This document shows positions 24,597 through 36,558 of a stretch of 64,000 nt of DNA, in pieces. How positions within the stretch are numbered: the stretch's first letter is position 1; each line of letters starts with the position of its first letter. A program made the position numbers and the translations under genes. The notes under the pieces were generated by a model. That model did not search any database and was not told the origin of the DNA. It was given only the letters and a program-made list of their open reading frames with translations. This DNA is from Trichopria drosophilae (lineage: Eukaryota; Arthropoda; Insecta; Hymenoptera; Diapriidae): NCBI GenBank assembly GCA_030407085.1, contig CM059587.1, positions 19,875,001 to 19,939,000 of the forward strand, written 5' to 3'.

Positions 24597-24859
24597 CAGT
24601 AAAACCTCTCTTACTTGAACAGGGTCGAGCCAGCATTTCCCCTCCAACCCTGTTTATTTGAACTCTTACAGTTGTCCCCACTCCTCGCGCAATATACCCG
24701 TCCGGCATGAGTAGCGCACGCGCATTGGAATTTGCATCCGCGTAAGAGCGAGTTGTGGGGGTAAGGGGAAGTAGAAATCGTTCAAATAAACGAGGTTATT
24801 TTGTTCAAATAGACGGGGTGTTCAAGAAAGCGAGTGTTCAAGTAAGAGGGGTTTTACTG
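24597..24859. mobile_element. Pogo-like MITE (CAGTAAAACCTC family)
   Basis: It starts CAGTAAAACCTCTCTTAC and ends GAGGGGTTTTACTG, TA on both sides, 263 bp. It is GC-richer than its surroundings. Confidence 0.85.
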
Positions 24860-25500
24860 TAGCTTTAAATTCTGTTAATTTAATCGAAGAATTGATTATA
24901 TCATCGTTTTCCTTATTTCGTAATTTTCGAAGAAATGTTCTGTTTTTTAGTTTTGAGGGTTTTGAGTTTAAATCATTCGATAATCCAAAGTAATCGTTTC
25001 TTTGAGGTTATGTGCGTTTACGTATCGCGCTATACACTCGCATTCGTAACTGAAAGAGTGGGAAAGAAACAGACTTATTTCGTATTAAATCGTACACAGA
25101 TTTTTCGTATACTCTTTCGTTTGTTGGGTTCCTTTATTCACATTTTAATTCTTTATAGCCATCGTTGTTATAACTTGATAGATTTTAAACGGCGGAGCGT
25201 GCATTTGAATAACAACGTTGCTGAATTTCGAAACTTTTTTCCCCCTTTGTTTACAAAATTCTTAATACCGCTTTAACGAATAAATTAATGCATTATATTT
25301 TTATTATTATGAAAACTTGCGGTCGATAAAAATTATTTAAATTAAATATGTATTTGATTCATTACAATCCATTTTCATACCCTGCTGAAGCTTTATGATT
25401 ACGCAAAAAACTATTAAAATTTTAATAACTCAGCAGACGAAAGACTATTAATATTTGTGTTTTTATATTTGTCGACTTTTAATCATTCAATCTCCTTAGA
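24860..25500. other. Gene-free stretch including dispersed repeat copy 25228-25350
   Basis: The open frame at 24935-25276 runs into the repeat shared with 17515-17645 and has no recognisable family. No other feature was seen. Confidence 0.45.
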
Positions 25501-25926
25501 TAATTCTGACACATGAATGTTCATATACTTTATTGGAGACATTCCAGAGAAGGAAAATAAATACCAGCTGAGACAATTTGCGTCATCTAAAAATGCGCAA
25601 ATAATATAAATACATAACCTAATCCCCTAACCGCCTTTTTGCGCGCGCACCACCTAACATAACCTCAAAAAGCAAATATCACAAAACTGCGCAACACGCC
25701 ATTTCTTGATTTACTTGGTAATTTTTGTCAACTTCAACCTTCTTCAAATTAAGTAGTAAGTTTCAATGAATGAATACATAAGAATTATTTGATTTAACTA
25801 GCAATTTCTAGGTTGCCATAAGGTAATTCCATCACTTTATGTTCATTAATCTTTATATGGGTATTAACCAATACTTGATGTGTAAAGTTGAATACAAAGT
25901 TGAAAAATCTTTATTCGTTTAGCAAA
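25501..25926 (+). promoter_or_regulatory. Trx2 upstream region with TGCGCA words
   Basis: This region precedes the Trx2 start. It contains AATGCGCAAA, TTTGCGCGCGC, CTAATCCCCTAACC, and ACTGCGCAAC at 25686-25695. TGCGCA is the half-site of NRF-1/EWG-type regulators of nuclear genes for mitochondria. The same ten bases occur in the promoter at 28726-28982. The transcription start is not determined. Confidence 0.4.
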
Positions 25927-27513
25927 ATGTTGTCTAGAAGTTTGACAGTGACGAGACAGAGGTTGGGTGCTAGTATTCGATGCTTCGCAAATCCAGCTCA
26001 AGAACACGCAGTTTCCCCAACTTTCAAAATTCAAGACAATAAAGATTTCAATGACAGAGTGAAGAATTCAAAAGTTCCAGTAATAATCGACTTTTTTGCT
26101 ACGTAAGATTACGACATTGAATCATTGAAAATATTGATCCTAAATTATATTAATAATTGCATCACGTTACTTGCAGATGGTGCAATCCGTGTCGCATGTT
26201 AACGCCAAGACTCGAATCTGTTATCGCAGAAAAGCAAGGAAAAATCTTGTTGGCAAAGGTTGACATTGACGAAAACACAGACTTGGCCTTAGATTACGAG
26301 GTATCTAAATTGTATTCCCTGCCTTTATTTAACCCATTAAAGGCCTAAACGGACACATTTTGAGCACCAGTTTAAACGTCGATAATTTGCATATAAAAGC
26401 ATTTGGAAAAATTTTACTCCCACTATTTCTGACGTAAAATTATATGCGCTTTCAATAAAATTTCGATAAAATGAAAAGCAAAAAAGTTATACACGTTTTT
26501 TTGTTAAAAAACATGGTTTTTAAAATTTATTTTTCATTCTAACATCACTTTCACCTCGAAATTGGTTTCGGAAACACGTCTAAGGTGAAAATATCGCGTC
26601 TATGGACCCTTAGGATTAAAACGTACCGTGTTCTAATTTGAATTTCAAGATGTCGACTCCCAAAATGGCGCCTAGAAGCTCAAAAATCTTTGTAAAACTT
26701 GACAAATTTTTTTCTTAAAAACTATAGACTTTAGAGAAAATTTGCTAAGAACAAAAATGTCTTAGAATTGGAGAACCATCTCAAATTTTATCACAATGTA
26801 TTGATACACTTTTTGGTTTTTTGAAAATTAAAAAAATCGAAATTTTTAAAAAAGTCATTTAAAAAATCTGAAAAAATTTGAGAAGCTTCTTTAACCAATT
26901 CTAAGACATTTTTGTTCTTAGCAAATTTTCTCTAAAGTCTATAGTTTTCAAAAAAAAAATTTGTTAACTTTGAAAAAGATTTTTGAGCTTCTAGGCGCCA
27001 TTTTGGAAGTCGCCATCTTGAAATTCAAATTAGAACAGGGTCCGTTTTAATCCTAAGGGTCCATGGACCCGATATTTTCACCTTAGACATCTTTTCTAAA
27101 CCAATTTCGAGGTGAAAGTGATGTTAGAATGAAATAAATGTTTAAAAACCATGTTTTTTACAAACAAACGTGTATAACTTTTTTGCTTTTCATTTTATCG
27201 AAATTTTATTGAAAGCGCATATAATTTTACGTCAGAAATAGTGGGAGTAAAATTTTTCCAAATGCTTTTATATGCAAATTATCGACATTTAAACTGATGC
27301 TCAAAATGTGTCCGTTTAGGCCTTAATAGGTTAATCATTTCTATCACTTCAAAATATTAACGAAACGTTTCGTCTAAATTGAAATTGTATCCGCAGGTCG
27401 GCTCTGTCCCAGTGCTGATCGCTATGAAAGACGGTAAAGTAATGGAAAGAATCGTCGGATTACAAGATACTGACAAATTACGAAAATTTGTAGAAAAATA
27501 TGCCGAAGCTTAA
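25927..27513 (+). CDS. Trx2: Mitochondrial thioredoxin (Trx2), complete
   Basis: A mitochondrial matrix disulphide reductase that supplies electrons to peroxiredoxins. Three exons (25927-26102, 26177-26300, 27397-27513) join in phase to give 138 aa. The basic start MLSRSLTVTRQRLGASIRC, rich in Arg and Ser and free of acidic residues, is a typical mitochondrial presequence. The thioredoxin fold follows, with VIIDFFATWCNPCRMLTPR: the active site is C61-N-P-C64, with Asn replacing the common Gly. The cis-proline motif VGSVP lies at 101-105. The ATG at 25927 is in a good context (CAAAATG). Intron 1 is 74 bp; intron 2 (1096 bp) is almost filled by a TTAA-flanked foldback element. The neighbour downstream is convergent. 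Confidence 0.96.
26333..27330. mobile_element. TTAA-flanked foldback MITE in Trx2 intron 2 (piggyBac-like)
   Basis: TTAA lies at 26329-26332 and 27331-27334. The ends are CCCATTAAAGGCC and GGCCTTAATAGG. The whole element is a long palindrome: GCCTAAACGGACACATTTT is inverted at the right, and arms of about 400 bp match throughout. TTAA duplications with CCC/GGG-type ends are the signature of piggyBac-group elements. No transposase is present. Confidence 0.85.
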
Positions 27514-27771
27514 AAGAATAGTGTATAAGCACTGTAAAATTATACTGGTGTAGAATACTTCTCATGAATTTACAAGATTATTTAAATATTGTAAAATATA
27601 CTTTTATAGGTCAATGGAATGTAATGATAAAATTAGAAATTAAGTTTTATTGAAAGGAAGTATTTTGTGTCCCCTTTCCTTTAAATTATTCATTATCTTT
27701 TTTAGAAACTTTTATTAAAAAGGAATATTTAAATAAAATATTTTACAAATATATTATACAATATTATACGG

Positions 27772-28725
27772 TCACTCCGATGGAAGAGTTTGTAGCAGCT
27801 CTTTCGCCCTTTGGTACTCGTTACTTTCCTCAACTTCATCCGACTCCTCCATTAGCTTTTCTGTTTTTTCAACTATCGCTAGAGCTTTAGTTTCCAATAA
27901 CTTTCGAGCGTATCCTTTGCAGCTTCCAAAATATTCTACAACGGTTGGGAAATTTTCTTCCGGAATACAGTTTTCGTCAAACAAATGCTCAATCAGCCAA
28001 ATTTGTCGAACCTTTTCAAATTTCCATTGACTTTTGGCATGTTTCCACTAAGAAAAATTATTTTAAGAAAATGTCAAACACAACAATTTTGAATAAACAT
28101 TTAAAAAACTTACCACAGAAACATAATTGAGAGCCTTGTTAATATTTTCTTGTCTTTTATCCTTTAGCGTTGCAACAACTTTCAGCGCTGCTTTTTCCTT
28201 CTTTAATTTACGTTTAGAAAGTTTTTTAGGTTTAGACAGACTTTCATCTTCGTCGTTTGTAACATCGTCTTGAGGATCATCCTGCAATTTTTCTGTTTCC
28301 TCTTTACGTTTAGACGACTTTTTACTTTTGTCTTCAACCTTCACTTTCTTCACCTTTTTCAATGACTTTTCTTCATTTTGACTCACATTTTCTGCTGTAG
28401 TGTCATCCGACTCTATTTTTCTCTTCTTCTGCTTCTTTTTTGCTTTGTTTTCATCTTCAGCGTTTAATGTAATTTGCTCTTCGTTTTGGAGTGGTTTTTC
28501 CTTCTTTTTTTTTAACTTTGTAGATTTTGTAGCCTTAACACTCGAATGATTTTCATCTTCTTTTTTTGATAAGTTTGTAAGGTCTTCGTCAGAGTTTTTT
28601 ATTTCAACATTTAATTTCGATTTGGAGGCTTTTTTAGATTTTTTCAAACCATTTTCTTTTGTGGTTTTCTTTCGTTTTGATTTATTTTTTATATTTTCGT
28701 CTTTATTTAACGAATTTATTTTCAT
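27772..28725 (-). CDS. C7orf50-like WKF-domain protein, complete
   Basis: Two exons (28725-28114 and 28047-27772, 66-bp intron, phase 0) encode 295 aa. Residues 1 to about 195 are low-complexity and Lys/Glu/Ser-rich, with many KKxK clusters (KLKKKKEKP, KAKKKQKKRK) that look like nuclear or nucleolar localisation signals. The C-terminal part has the WKF domain: ALNYVSVWKHAKSQWKFEKV with W212-K-F214, then RQIWLIEHLFDENCIPEENF and YARKLLETKA. This matches the C7orf50 family, nucleolar proteins thought to act in ribosome biogenesis; the biochemical role is not established. The gene is head to head with the UQCC4-like gene and tail to tail with Trx2. Confidence 0.88.
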
Positions 28726-28982
28726 TGTGATTATTTTATCTTTGTTTTAATTTACAATTTGCTGCACAATAATAATATTAGTGTACACGTGATTTGGTCA
28801 CGTCTCAAAAATTAAAATGACAACCTAACCTAACTTCTGACGTACGTGCGTAATATACGCATCAAGTTATCAAGTACTGCGCAACATCAAGATCAAGATC
28901 GGCAATATTTCAGTCATTTCAGTATAAACAACTTTACAAGAGTTACTTTTTAGTGGCATAAAAGTTTTATAAATTTCACAAA
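28726..28982. promoter_or_regulatory. Bidirectional promoter between C7orf50-like and UQCC4-like genes
   Basis: The two start codons are divergent and 257 bp apart, with no room for separate promoters. The segment holds CAACCTAACCTAACTT, GACGTACGTGCG and ACTGCGCAAC (28876-28885), the last shared with the Trx2 upstream region. No TATA box is obvious. Confidence 0.65.
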
Positions 28983-31900
28983 ATGTTCCTTCAAAGGTTA
29001 TGTACATCAAGGAATAAAGTTGGAAATATACCCAGGTAATAAATTGTAAAACTTTTCTTCTATTAAATATTTTAAATATACTGCGATAATTAAATAAAAC
29101 AGGTTAACTTGAAGTAATCAATTATAAATAATAGTTAATGTTCTTAACACATTCAGTCTTTATTATATTTTTTCACTCTTCGTATAAATTTATAAATTTA
29201 TTCAAGAATAATTTACATAGGGGTTTCAAACCGTACATAATCGCAAAAGTGTACGAATCATATTTCCCTGCCGAAAAAATACTATAGAACACGATTCAGA
29301 AAATATATAGAGCACCATACAAATTATATTTATTAAAATAAAAAGTAGCAAAATACCTGAATATTTACGATACAGAAATGTTGTGGGCATACAATTTCAT
29401 TCAAAACTTTAAAAAGTAAGAGTGACGTCTTTCTTTACACAGGATTCGCAATATTACTTACCGTTTTTATTACAAATCTTTGATGCAAAATATGATTGAT
29501 AAATATAACAGAAGCTGAAATAGAAATAGGACCATTGTACTACTTCCGAAGAAGAAGACTATCGGACAAAGAGTTTTTAAATATGTCGGTTTGAAATGTA
29601 TAAATTTACTTCCGTGTGACTTGTGAAATAAGACCTTTAGCAATGATATTCCAAAAAAAGATATAAAATATTGGCTTTGCAACAATCACTCGTTGGAACT
29701 AAACAGAGTTTTAATACCTGCAGACTTTATCTAATTGTTAGTTAGATTATATGATTCTTGAGGATACTAAAGAAATATTTATTTCTTATATTTGTCATAT
29801 ATATTTTTTATCTTTATATAAAGCTGCAATATTTTAACATATTTTTAGGGCACCGCAGGCAAACTTTGGAAAAATTAGAAATAAATTACACTTTTTTAAA
29901 ACACATAAAATTTGGATATCTGCAGAATAATTTAAGGGGATGCTTTTATTTATTCATTTATTTATTTATTTAAAGAAATAAACGGTCTATAAGACCTTTG
30001 TACAAAAATATTTTGACATAATCAGCGCAATTTGAATAACAAAGAAAAGAAACAAAAAATTTGGTAATAGAGTAATTGAGAACCGTATGTTAAAACAAAA
30101 TAAAAAACTTAATAATAAGTGTATAATACTCGTCGCACTTTAAATCGAAATGATATAAAACTAATAGTGTTTTTTACATCACCGGGAACACTGTTCCATT
30201 CACGCCTGAGTCTAGCTACACTAGAGTGAAATCCATAACGAGATTTACTATTATTTTCACAAATATCCCGATAACGACGCAATGAATACGGTTGAGAACG
30301 AGTAGAAAACAATGAAGATATTTGCTCAGATTTAATCGTACCTGTAGTAATTTTACGGACAAATAGTGAATCAATAATATGATGTATTGAATAAATTGAT
30401 GGTATTGAAAATTTAGAAGCAACAGTACAATAATCATGGTTCACATAACTCATAGGAGTACCTGACTTATACGACAAATATCTTAAGAACCTGTGTTGAA
30501 CCTTTTCGAGCTGATCAATATCTTTAGAAATAAAAGGGTGCCAAATAACTGATCCATAAGTTAAAATTGATAAAACAATTGACTTATATAGATTTATGAT
30601 TGGTGGAATAGAAGAGAAATCAGAAGTAGAACGTTTTATAAAACCTAAGATTGAGTAACATTTATTGATTATTGTACGAATATGTTCAGAAAACTTGAAA
30701 CTTTGATCAAAAATCACTCCCAAATCATTAATACATAAGACAGCTTGAATGGGTTCATCACCCAGTAAATAAGTAAATGCCATCGGAGAGGTACAGCTAC
30801 AATATGATATCGATTTACATTTACGAATATTTAATTTAAGACGATTTGTGCTAGCCCATACAAAAATAGAGTTTAAATCTCGTTGAAAATTAGATGCATC
30901 TATTGGGGATTTAACCATTGCCAATATCTTAACATCATCAGCGTAAATTAGAAACCGTGTGTGTATAATTGAGAGATTGATATCATTAATAAACAACACA
31001 AAAAGGATAGGTCCCAGGTGCGAACCTTGTGGAACACCGGATGTAACACGTGTAAATTGAGATACAGATCCTTTAACCCGAACAGCTTGCCAGCGATCAC
31101 TAAGATAGGATGAGATCCATCTCAGTAGTGATCCACTTATACCTAGTGAGTTCACTTTAGTTACTAGAATACCGTGATCGACGGTGTCAAATGCCTTAGC
31201 AAAATCAAGATAAATAGTATCTACCTGGATCATATTATCCAATGCAGACGATACAAAATTAATATAGGTTAAGAGATTTGTCACCGTTGATCTTCCCCCT
31301 ACAAAACCGTGTTGCTGAGAAATTATTTTGTCATAAAGAGCAATTGCCACTCTCTCCGCAACTATAGCATCAAGTAATTTCGAAATAACACCTAAAATAG
31401 AGATCGGTCGGTAATGAGAAATGTCCCGATTATCGCCCCCTTTAAATACCGGTGTAATATAAGATTGTTTCCAAACACAGGGCATTATGCCAGTTCTCAA
31501 TGACATATTAAATAGTAATGTTAGGGGTTTAGATAATACATCTACGCATTTCCTAATGAATATTGCAGGTAACTTATCAGGACCGAAAGTATAACTATCC
31601 TTAAGAGCTAATACTGATTTACAAACATCATTATCAGTTACAATAATATCCTTAATTAAAGAATCCCGCATGTCAAAATCAAGATCAACACCAGATGTTG
31701 TTGACGAAGTGATATTATTTATACTAAAATAATCAGAGAAAAGAGAAACTATGCTATGATTAGAAGATGCTAGGCGATCCTTCCAGAACATGTTACGAGG
31801 ATAACTGTTATTATTTTTTAACATATTAATATAAGACCAAAATGCTTTCACGTTATGTAGAGATTTCGACTCAACGTTTGAGATGTATTCCTTGTAGCAC

Positions 31901-33501
31901 CTTCTGGAAAGATGTATACATTGGGCACGCAAGTGTTTAAACTCTAAATAATGACTAGTCTGAGCACTATCACGCCATAAACTGTGAACAATCTTTTTCC
32001 GCTTTATTAAGTCTCTCAATTCTTTGGTATACCAAATGGGATACGAACTTATTAAATTTAATTTAAAATTTGAGTAACAAATATAATGTTACTCTCTTAG
32101 ATTAGAAACCCACACATTATAAGCCTTGTGAGAATATTCATACCAATTGTATAGGGGAGAAGCGGCGGTTGTGGGCACACTTTCGATTTTGAGTCATAAC
32201 TTGTGCACGGGTAGATATTATATGAACACATGCATATGTATAGAGAGCTAGAGACCTTAGGTAACTACTGACGACGAAAAAAATTGATTCCGTCGACTAA
32301 AAAAATTTTATTAACAATTTAGTAAAGTGGTCATTTTTGGGAAAAAAATTTTTTGGGTCGGTTGTGGGCACCCTTGAAAAATTGGCTAAAAATGGACGAA
32401 ATGAAGTAAATCACCGCAGATGTGGAAAAAAATATAAATTTCTTTATTTCAATGGCCTTCAATGGTAAAATAACAAAGTCAAAATAACAACTGAAGACAA
32501 TTTACAGAATTGTTGGCGGTCAAATTGCGACCGACCCAATTTGGGTGCCCACAACCGACTTTAACAACCATATTGACACGTCATGAATATAACAGCGGTT
32601 GTAAACATTTTGGTGACGTTCGATTTTAAGTCACAAAATATGATTAATTTACTGCGTAAATATGTATTGCACTGACCTTCTCGATTGATTCACTTCGATT
32701 TATGGCACTTTTATAAATATTAAATAATAGATCTATGCCGATGTATACAAATAAAAACAGTTATTTGTTTCCAGCAAAGCACAGATGCGTTTCTTCGCTT
32801 TGGTTTTCGCAACAAAAGTACGCGCGGCTACAGAATATACTTAACATTTAGTTAGATTTGCTTTTTTCCCAAAGCTACGCCAGGGTGCCCACAACCGCCC
32901 CATGCCCACAACTGCCACTTCTCCCCTATCAATTGTACCCCAATTTATGTACAACCTTCACCTTTTCAATAAATCATTATAATCGTTACGAAAATAGTCA
33001 CTCAGGATCACAAGGGTCTTTATTATTTCATTTAACATAACTAAGTTTATTTTTCCTTTTAACTAAGTAGAATATTTGTATCCCCACAGATTTACAATGG
33101 CAGTATTTTCAAGACCTGCACATACAAACGTCAAGAAGTCTCAATCAGAGGCGGAAGAGGATGAAGATGAGAAACCAATTAAATATTCAACATCGCCGGC
33201 ATCAAGGTGGAAGGCTGGTGATTTTGGCAAAAATAACGCTCCCTGGATTCAAGATCATATCGTTGTCATCAGTACTATATCATTTATGATATATTTTTTC
33301 ATTTTGCGTGAAGAAAATGACTTAGATGACATAATATATCGACCTCTGAACGAAACAATTCCTGACATTGATAAACTAATGCCGGGATACCACGATTCTA
33401 AACCTGAATATGTGAAACACTGGGAAGAATACAACAAGGCAAGAAATACCAATCGAGTTAATATCGAGAACATTCAACAGATAAAAACTGCAGCAAGTTA
33501 A
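28983..33501 (+). CDS. UQCC4/CCSMST1-like complex III assembly factor, complete
   Basis: The family (CCSMST1, human C16orf91/UQCC4) assists assembly of mitochondrial respiratory complex III at the inner membrane. Exon 1 (28983-29035) encodes MFLQRLCTSRNKVGNIPR, a strong presequence. Exon 2 (33090-33501) joins in phase (AG|A) to give 154 aa. Family marks: acidic run then EKPIKYSTSPASRW (about 45-58), one membrane span at about 74-90, and LREENDLDD directly after it. A start at the ATG at 33097 would lose the presequence, so the two-exon model is preferred. The 4.05-kb intron holds an antisense Jockey element, itself interrupted by a hAT MITE. Convergent with PIGQ (310 bp between stops). Homology is judged from motif order, not a search. 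Confidence 0.82.
29515..29690 (+). pseudogene. Reverse transcriptase extreme C-terminal remnant
   Basis: Plus-strand frame with RTIVLLPKKKTIGQRVFKY, INLLPCDL, a stop, and IPKKDIKYWL resembles the final block of non-LTR reverse transcriptases (RxxxLPxx...SFKKKLKxWL). Short and broken; a similar remnant lies near 40420. Confidence 0.45.
29943..32995 (-). mobile_element. Jockey-type non-LTR retrotransposon in the UQCC4-like intron
   Basis: A 636-codon minus-strand frame (32019-30109) carries the reverse transcriptase: DISHYRPISILGVISKLLD, SQQHGFVGGRSTVTNLLTYI, TIYLDFAKAFDTVDHG, TSGVPQGSHLGPILFVLFIN, the catalytic YADD and then KLNIRKCKSISY. The same frame continues upstream (WYTKEL, YNVWV) across a TAA at 32089-32091. 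It resumes beyond a hAT MITE as EKVKVVHKLGYNW at about 32938-32980. The apurinic-type endonuclease and ORF1 are missing. The (TTTA)n tract at 29943-29972 is the 3' tail read on the other strand. This is the best-preserved retroelement in the window, but disabled. Confidence 0.9.
32152..32929. mobile_element. hAT-type MITE inserted in the Jockey ORF
   Basis: Ends TAGGGGAGAAG and CTTCTCCCCTAT are inverted repeats with subterminal GGTTGTGGGCAC / GTGCCCACAACC. A perfect 8-bp duplication CAATTGTA lies at 32144-32151 and 32930-32937. Removing the 778-bp element and one duplication restores the reading frame of the host retroelement. No transposase. Confidence 0.9.
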
Positions 33502-33811
33502 TGACATATTAATTCGTAGTTATTTATTGTTACATTTTCCGTGAGTGGACTTTAATGTTATTTCTGTTATCCCGTCGTTCATTTAAATATAATAAATTAC
33601 ATGCAGTTTATTCAAATTATGTGACAAATTTAACCATCGTAACAAAATATTCTATATTTTATAATCACTTATGTACAGCTTTTATAAACATCATGTACAG
33701 TTTTACAAAATCATGTAAAAATATAATACTTCATGTATTTCTTAAAATAATACTTCTTCTAGTCACCTTAAAAAATAAATACAGATTTCAATTAAGTTAA
33801 TTGCACACTTT

Positions 33812-35654
33812 CTATAATGGATAAAGCAGCTGTCCCCAAAAAACATTCGTAACGATCTTGTTCCATTCTATAGTCGGACAAAGTTTTACAGTATCCGGAA
33901 CACACCTTGTCCAGGTTTCGTTCCAGGAGGTCACTGCTGTCACAGTTTTTAAAGTAATTGGTCCTTCGGTATTACGCTCGTGGAGTTTAATTCCAACTGT
34001 TCCTAAAAAGAAAATAATATTTGAAATGATATAATAAAGAGTAGAAACATGAAGAAAGAATTATTTACCATAAACATCGGAAAACCGAAAGAGCCACCGA
34101 AAAAATATATAAACCGGCATAATTTGCATATAAAAATTAATTCTTGTCAGCATTCCTCCTAACCCAATCATTATAAGACGAAACTATAACAGAATATATT
34201 AACTTCAGTAAAATATGCTCATAAGACTCGTAAGACGTATAGTAAATATGAAGTTCATACCGAAGTAAAGACAAAATAATAGATCCAAGTCGTAGGCATA
34301 AGAAAGAGAAGAATCGTAAAAAGTAAAGTCCCAACAAAGAGTTGATCCGGTTGATACCGACAAGAATCTACACGTTGGCGTAGTGGATTTTTTTTCTTTC
34401 CAAGAAAAAGTCGGAACAATGCAATTAATCCTTGAATTTGTATGTTATATAATCTGTAAATTATGAAAATAATTTAAAATAAATTTCTAACATGTGTACA
34501 TGTTTACTCCAAATATATAAATCACCTTGCAGCGTAAACATAAATACAATAAGTGTGAAAACTAACAAGGGCCAAAAGATCGGCCATTATAGAAATTTGA
34601 AAAGTAACACCGAGACGTCCAAATAACAATAATATTTCAAATGCCAGTTCCATTAAAGGTTTCAAAACGACAAGAAACGTCCACCACAAATGTATATGAT
34701 ACAAAAAGAACTTTCCGAGCATTGCATTGAATGATCGGTTTAGTTTTAAACCTGCTGGTGATCCCATCAACCAGTGTATAAGTCCCTTTAACGAATCAAC
34801 GACTTTCTGAAAAAAAAAGTCGGTATAATTTCAAATGTAATTTATACAATCGTATTACTTTTCAGTACCTCTGCATTATCTAGTAAAACTCCAGAAGGCG
34901 ATGCATTCCCGAGAAAATGTAAAATAAACCTTAACAACAATACACCCAGAGCAGCATCGATCAACATGGCTAAACAGTGATTGGCAGTTTTCACCGTGAA
35001 CTTCTTTGTCGTATACAGGGTTGTTAGCATCCATTTTGCATTTTGTAGCCACGAATGTGAATGTAGCCCCAAAGACGAGTATTTTAGAACCGGTAATATT
35101 TTGTTGGTTACTTTGTACAACCAGAGAACTGGATACAAAAAAAATAATACTATATATATAAATACATTTTCCTTCGCTCTTGTAAAAGCTACAGTCTTCA
35201 GTTCTTCTCGCTTTTTCCTTAAAAATTCCTTTTTTAAACTCGCCCTCAGTTCGGAGAAGTGGTCGGACACTTTATCGATTATAAGCTCTGCTTTGAGCAG
35301 CGATGATTCGTTATACAGTATAATTACTGTATGACAGGTTGATGGAATTATTTTTTGATTTATATGGACATTTCTTAAGAAATAGTTCACTGTCCCTTCT
35401 TGCTCAGTCAGATAAATTTCAACCCAATTAGCGAGTTTCTTCTCCCAATATTCTCGCTTTTTCTCTGTACCATAAAAGTAACCGAGAAGTATCGAATCAT
35501 TACCTGCTCGACTAATACTTTGACTAGTTTCTGTTCGGCCTAAGATAAAGAACTTATATGTATCGTCTTGTGGATCGTGTTCAATGTTACCGTACATACA
35601 TCCTGGTGACTCTTTTGCGAATCGCTCTGGTATAAAGACTAATAGTGACTTCAT
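33812..35654 (-). CDS. PIGQ: PIGQ (GPI1), GPI-GlcNAc transferase subunit, complete coding part
   Basis: An ER membrane subunit of the enzyme that transfers GlcNAc from UDP-GlcNAc to phosphatidylinositol, the first step of GPI-anchor synthesis. Five exons (35654-34869, 34806-34526, 34453-34261, 34183-34069, 34002-33812) join in phase: 521 aa. The first 150 residues are soluble and lack a signal peptide. From about 170 on there are several membrane spans. The conserved GPI1 signature [20 protein letters not shown] (about 383-402) is followed by LPTT-like LMPTT. Introns are 62-77 bp. A splice acceptor (TTTTACAG) lies just before the ATG, so a 5' UTR exon probably lies upstream. Firm family assignment. 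Confidence 0.93.
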
Positions 35655-36558
35655 TTTTATCTGTAAAATTTAATCATAATAAACATGTTTAAATTATTAT
35701 ACATATGTTATTTTTCATTGCATTTATTAAAGACTTCATCGAGTCTGTAGAATATAATCTTCATGATATTAGAACATTGATGATCTGGGTTTTAAAATAC
35801 TTTTCACTACGAAACTTTACAGAAAATCTCATGTATTCTTTGTAATGAAGCTTATTGACACTTATGATAATAATGAAATACAGCATTATTGCTTACGTTA
35901 GCAAAAGTTTTTACGTCATCAGTGATTAACGGACTGATGACTGATTTGCTTGTTAATTATAATGGAAGGAAATAACCATTTAAAGTAAAATACCACAAAA
36001 ACTTATATTATGAATATGACATTTGTTTTGTTTATGAACGTCTGATTGATCTAAAATTTGTTGGAGCCCTAATTTATACATCCGCAATTGAAAAATGGAG
36101 CATAGAAAATAAACTTCATCTCAATATCAATATTTTAAATTGATGTAAAGAAATCAGCGCATCAAATTTGGAAGAAGATCAATATAACATAAAGTGATTT
36201 TAGTTTTTCTGTTATTACGAGCAAAGTGTATTAGGCTATCGAGAATTAATTATAAAGAATATATGAAAAATGTCCAATTCTACTGTCGCTCTAATATACA
36301 TTCGTTTTGGACCTATTAATGGCCTGAAGAGATCAACTAATATGAAATACCAGCGAATATGAAAATAGTAAGTAAAAACTTTGGACTTAATGTTAGGCCT
36401 TCTAGTCTCCGATTACTCCAGTCGCAAATAGCTGTGCTGAAATATTTCAGTAAGTCAACTCAAATGTGACTCGAATTCTGGACCTCGTCAAATATCCTTG
36501 ATTATTTTAAAGAAACGTAACTTATCTCTTATCCCGCCATTGCTCATACTTTTCAATT
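35655..36558. other. Gene-free spacer upstream of PIGQ
   Basis: The PIGQ 5' UTR exon and promoter should lie here or beyond, but I could not fix them. No repeat terminus was seen. Confidence 0.35.

Noticed and set aside
24935..25276. 113-codon open frame as a gene
   Set aside because: It overlaps a dispersed repeat, has no recognisable domain, and its composition matches AT-rich noncoding DNA.
25888..25926. Upstream TTG-initiated extension of Trx2
   Set aside because: It has no ATG; the ATG at 25927 has a good context and directly begins a mitochondrial presequence.
33097..33501. Single-exon start for the UQCC4-like protein at the internal ATG
   Set aside because: The upstream exon at 28983-29035 supplies a clear mitochondrial presequence and joins in phase with proper splice sites.
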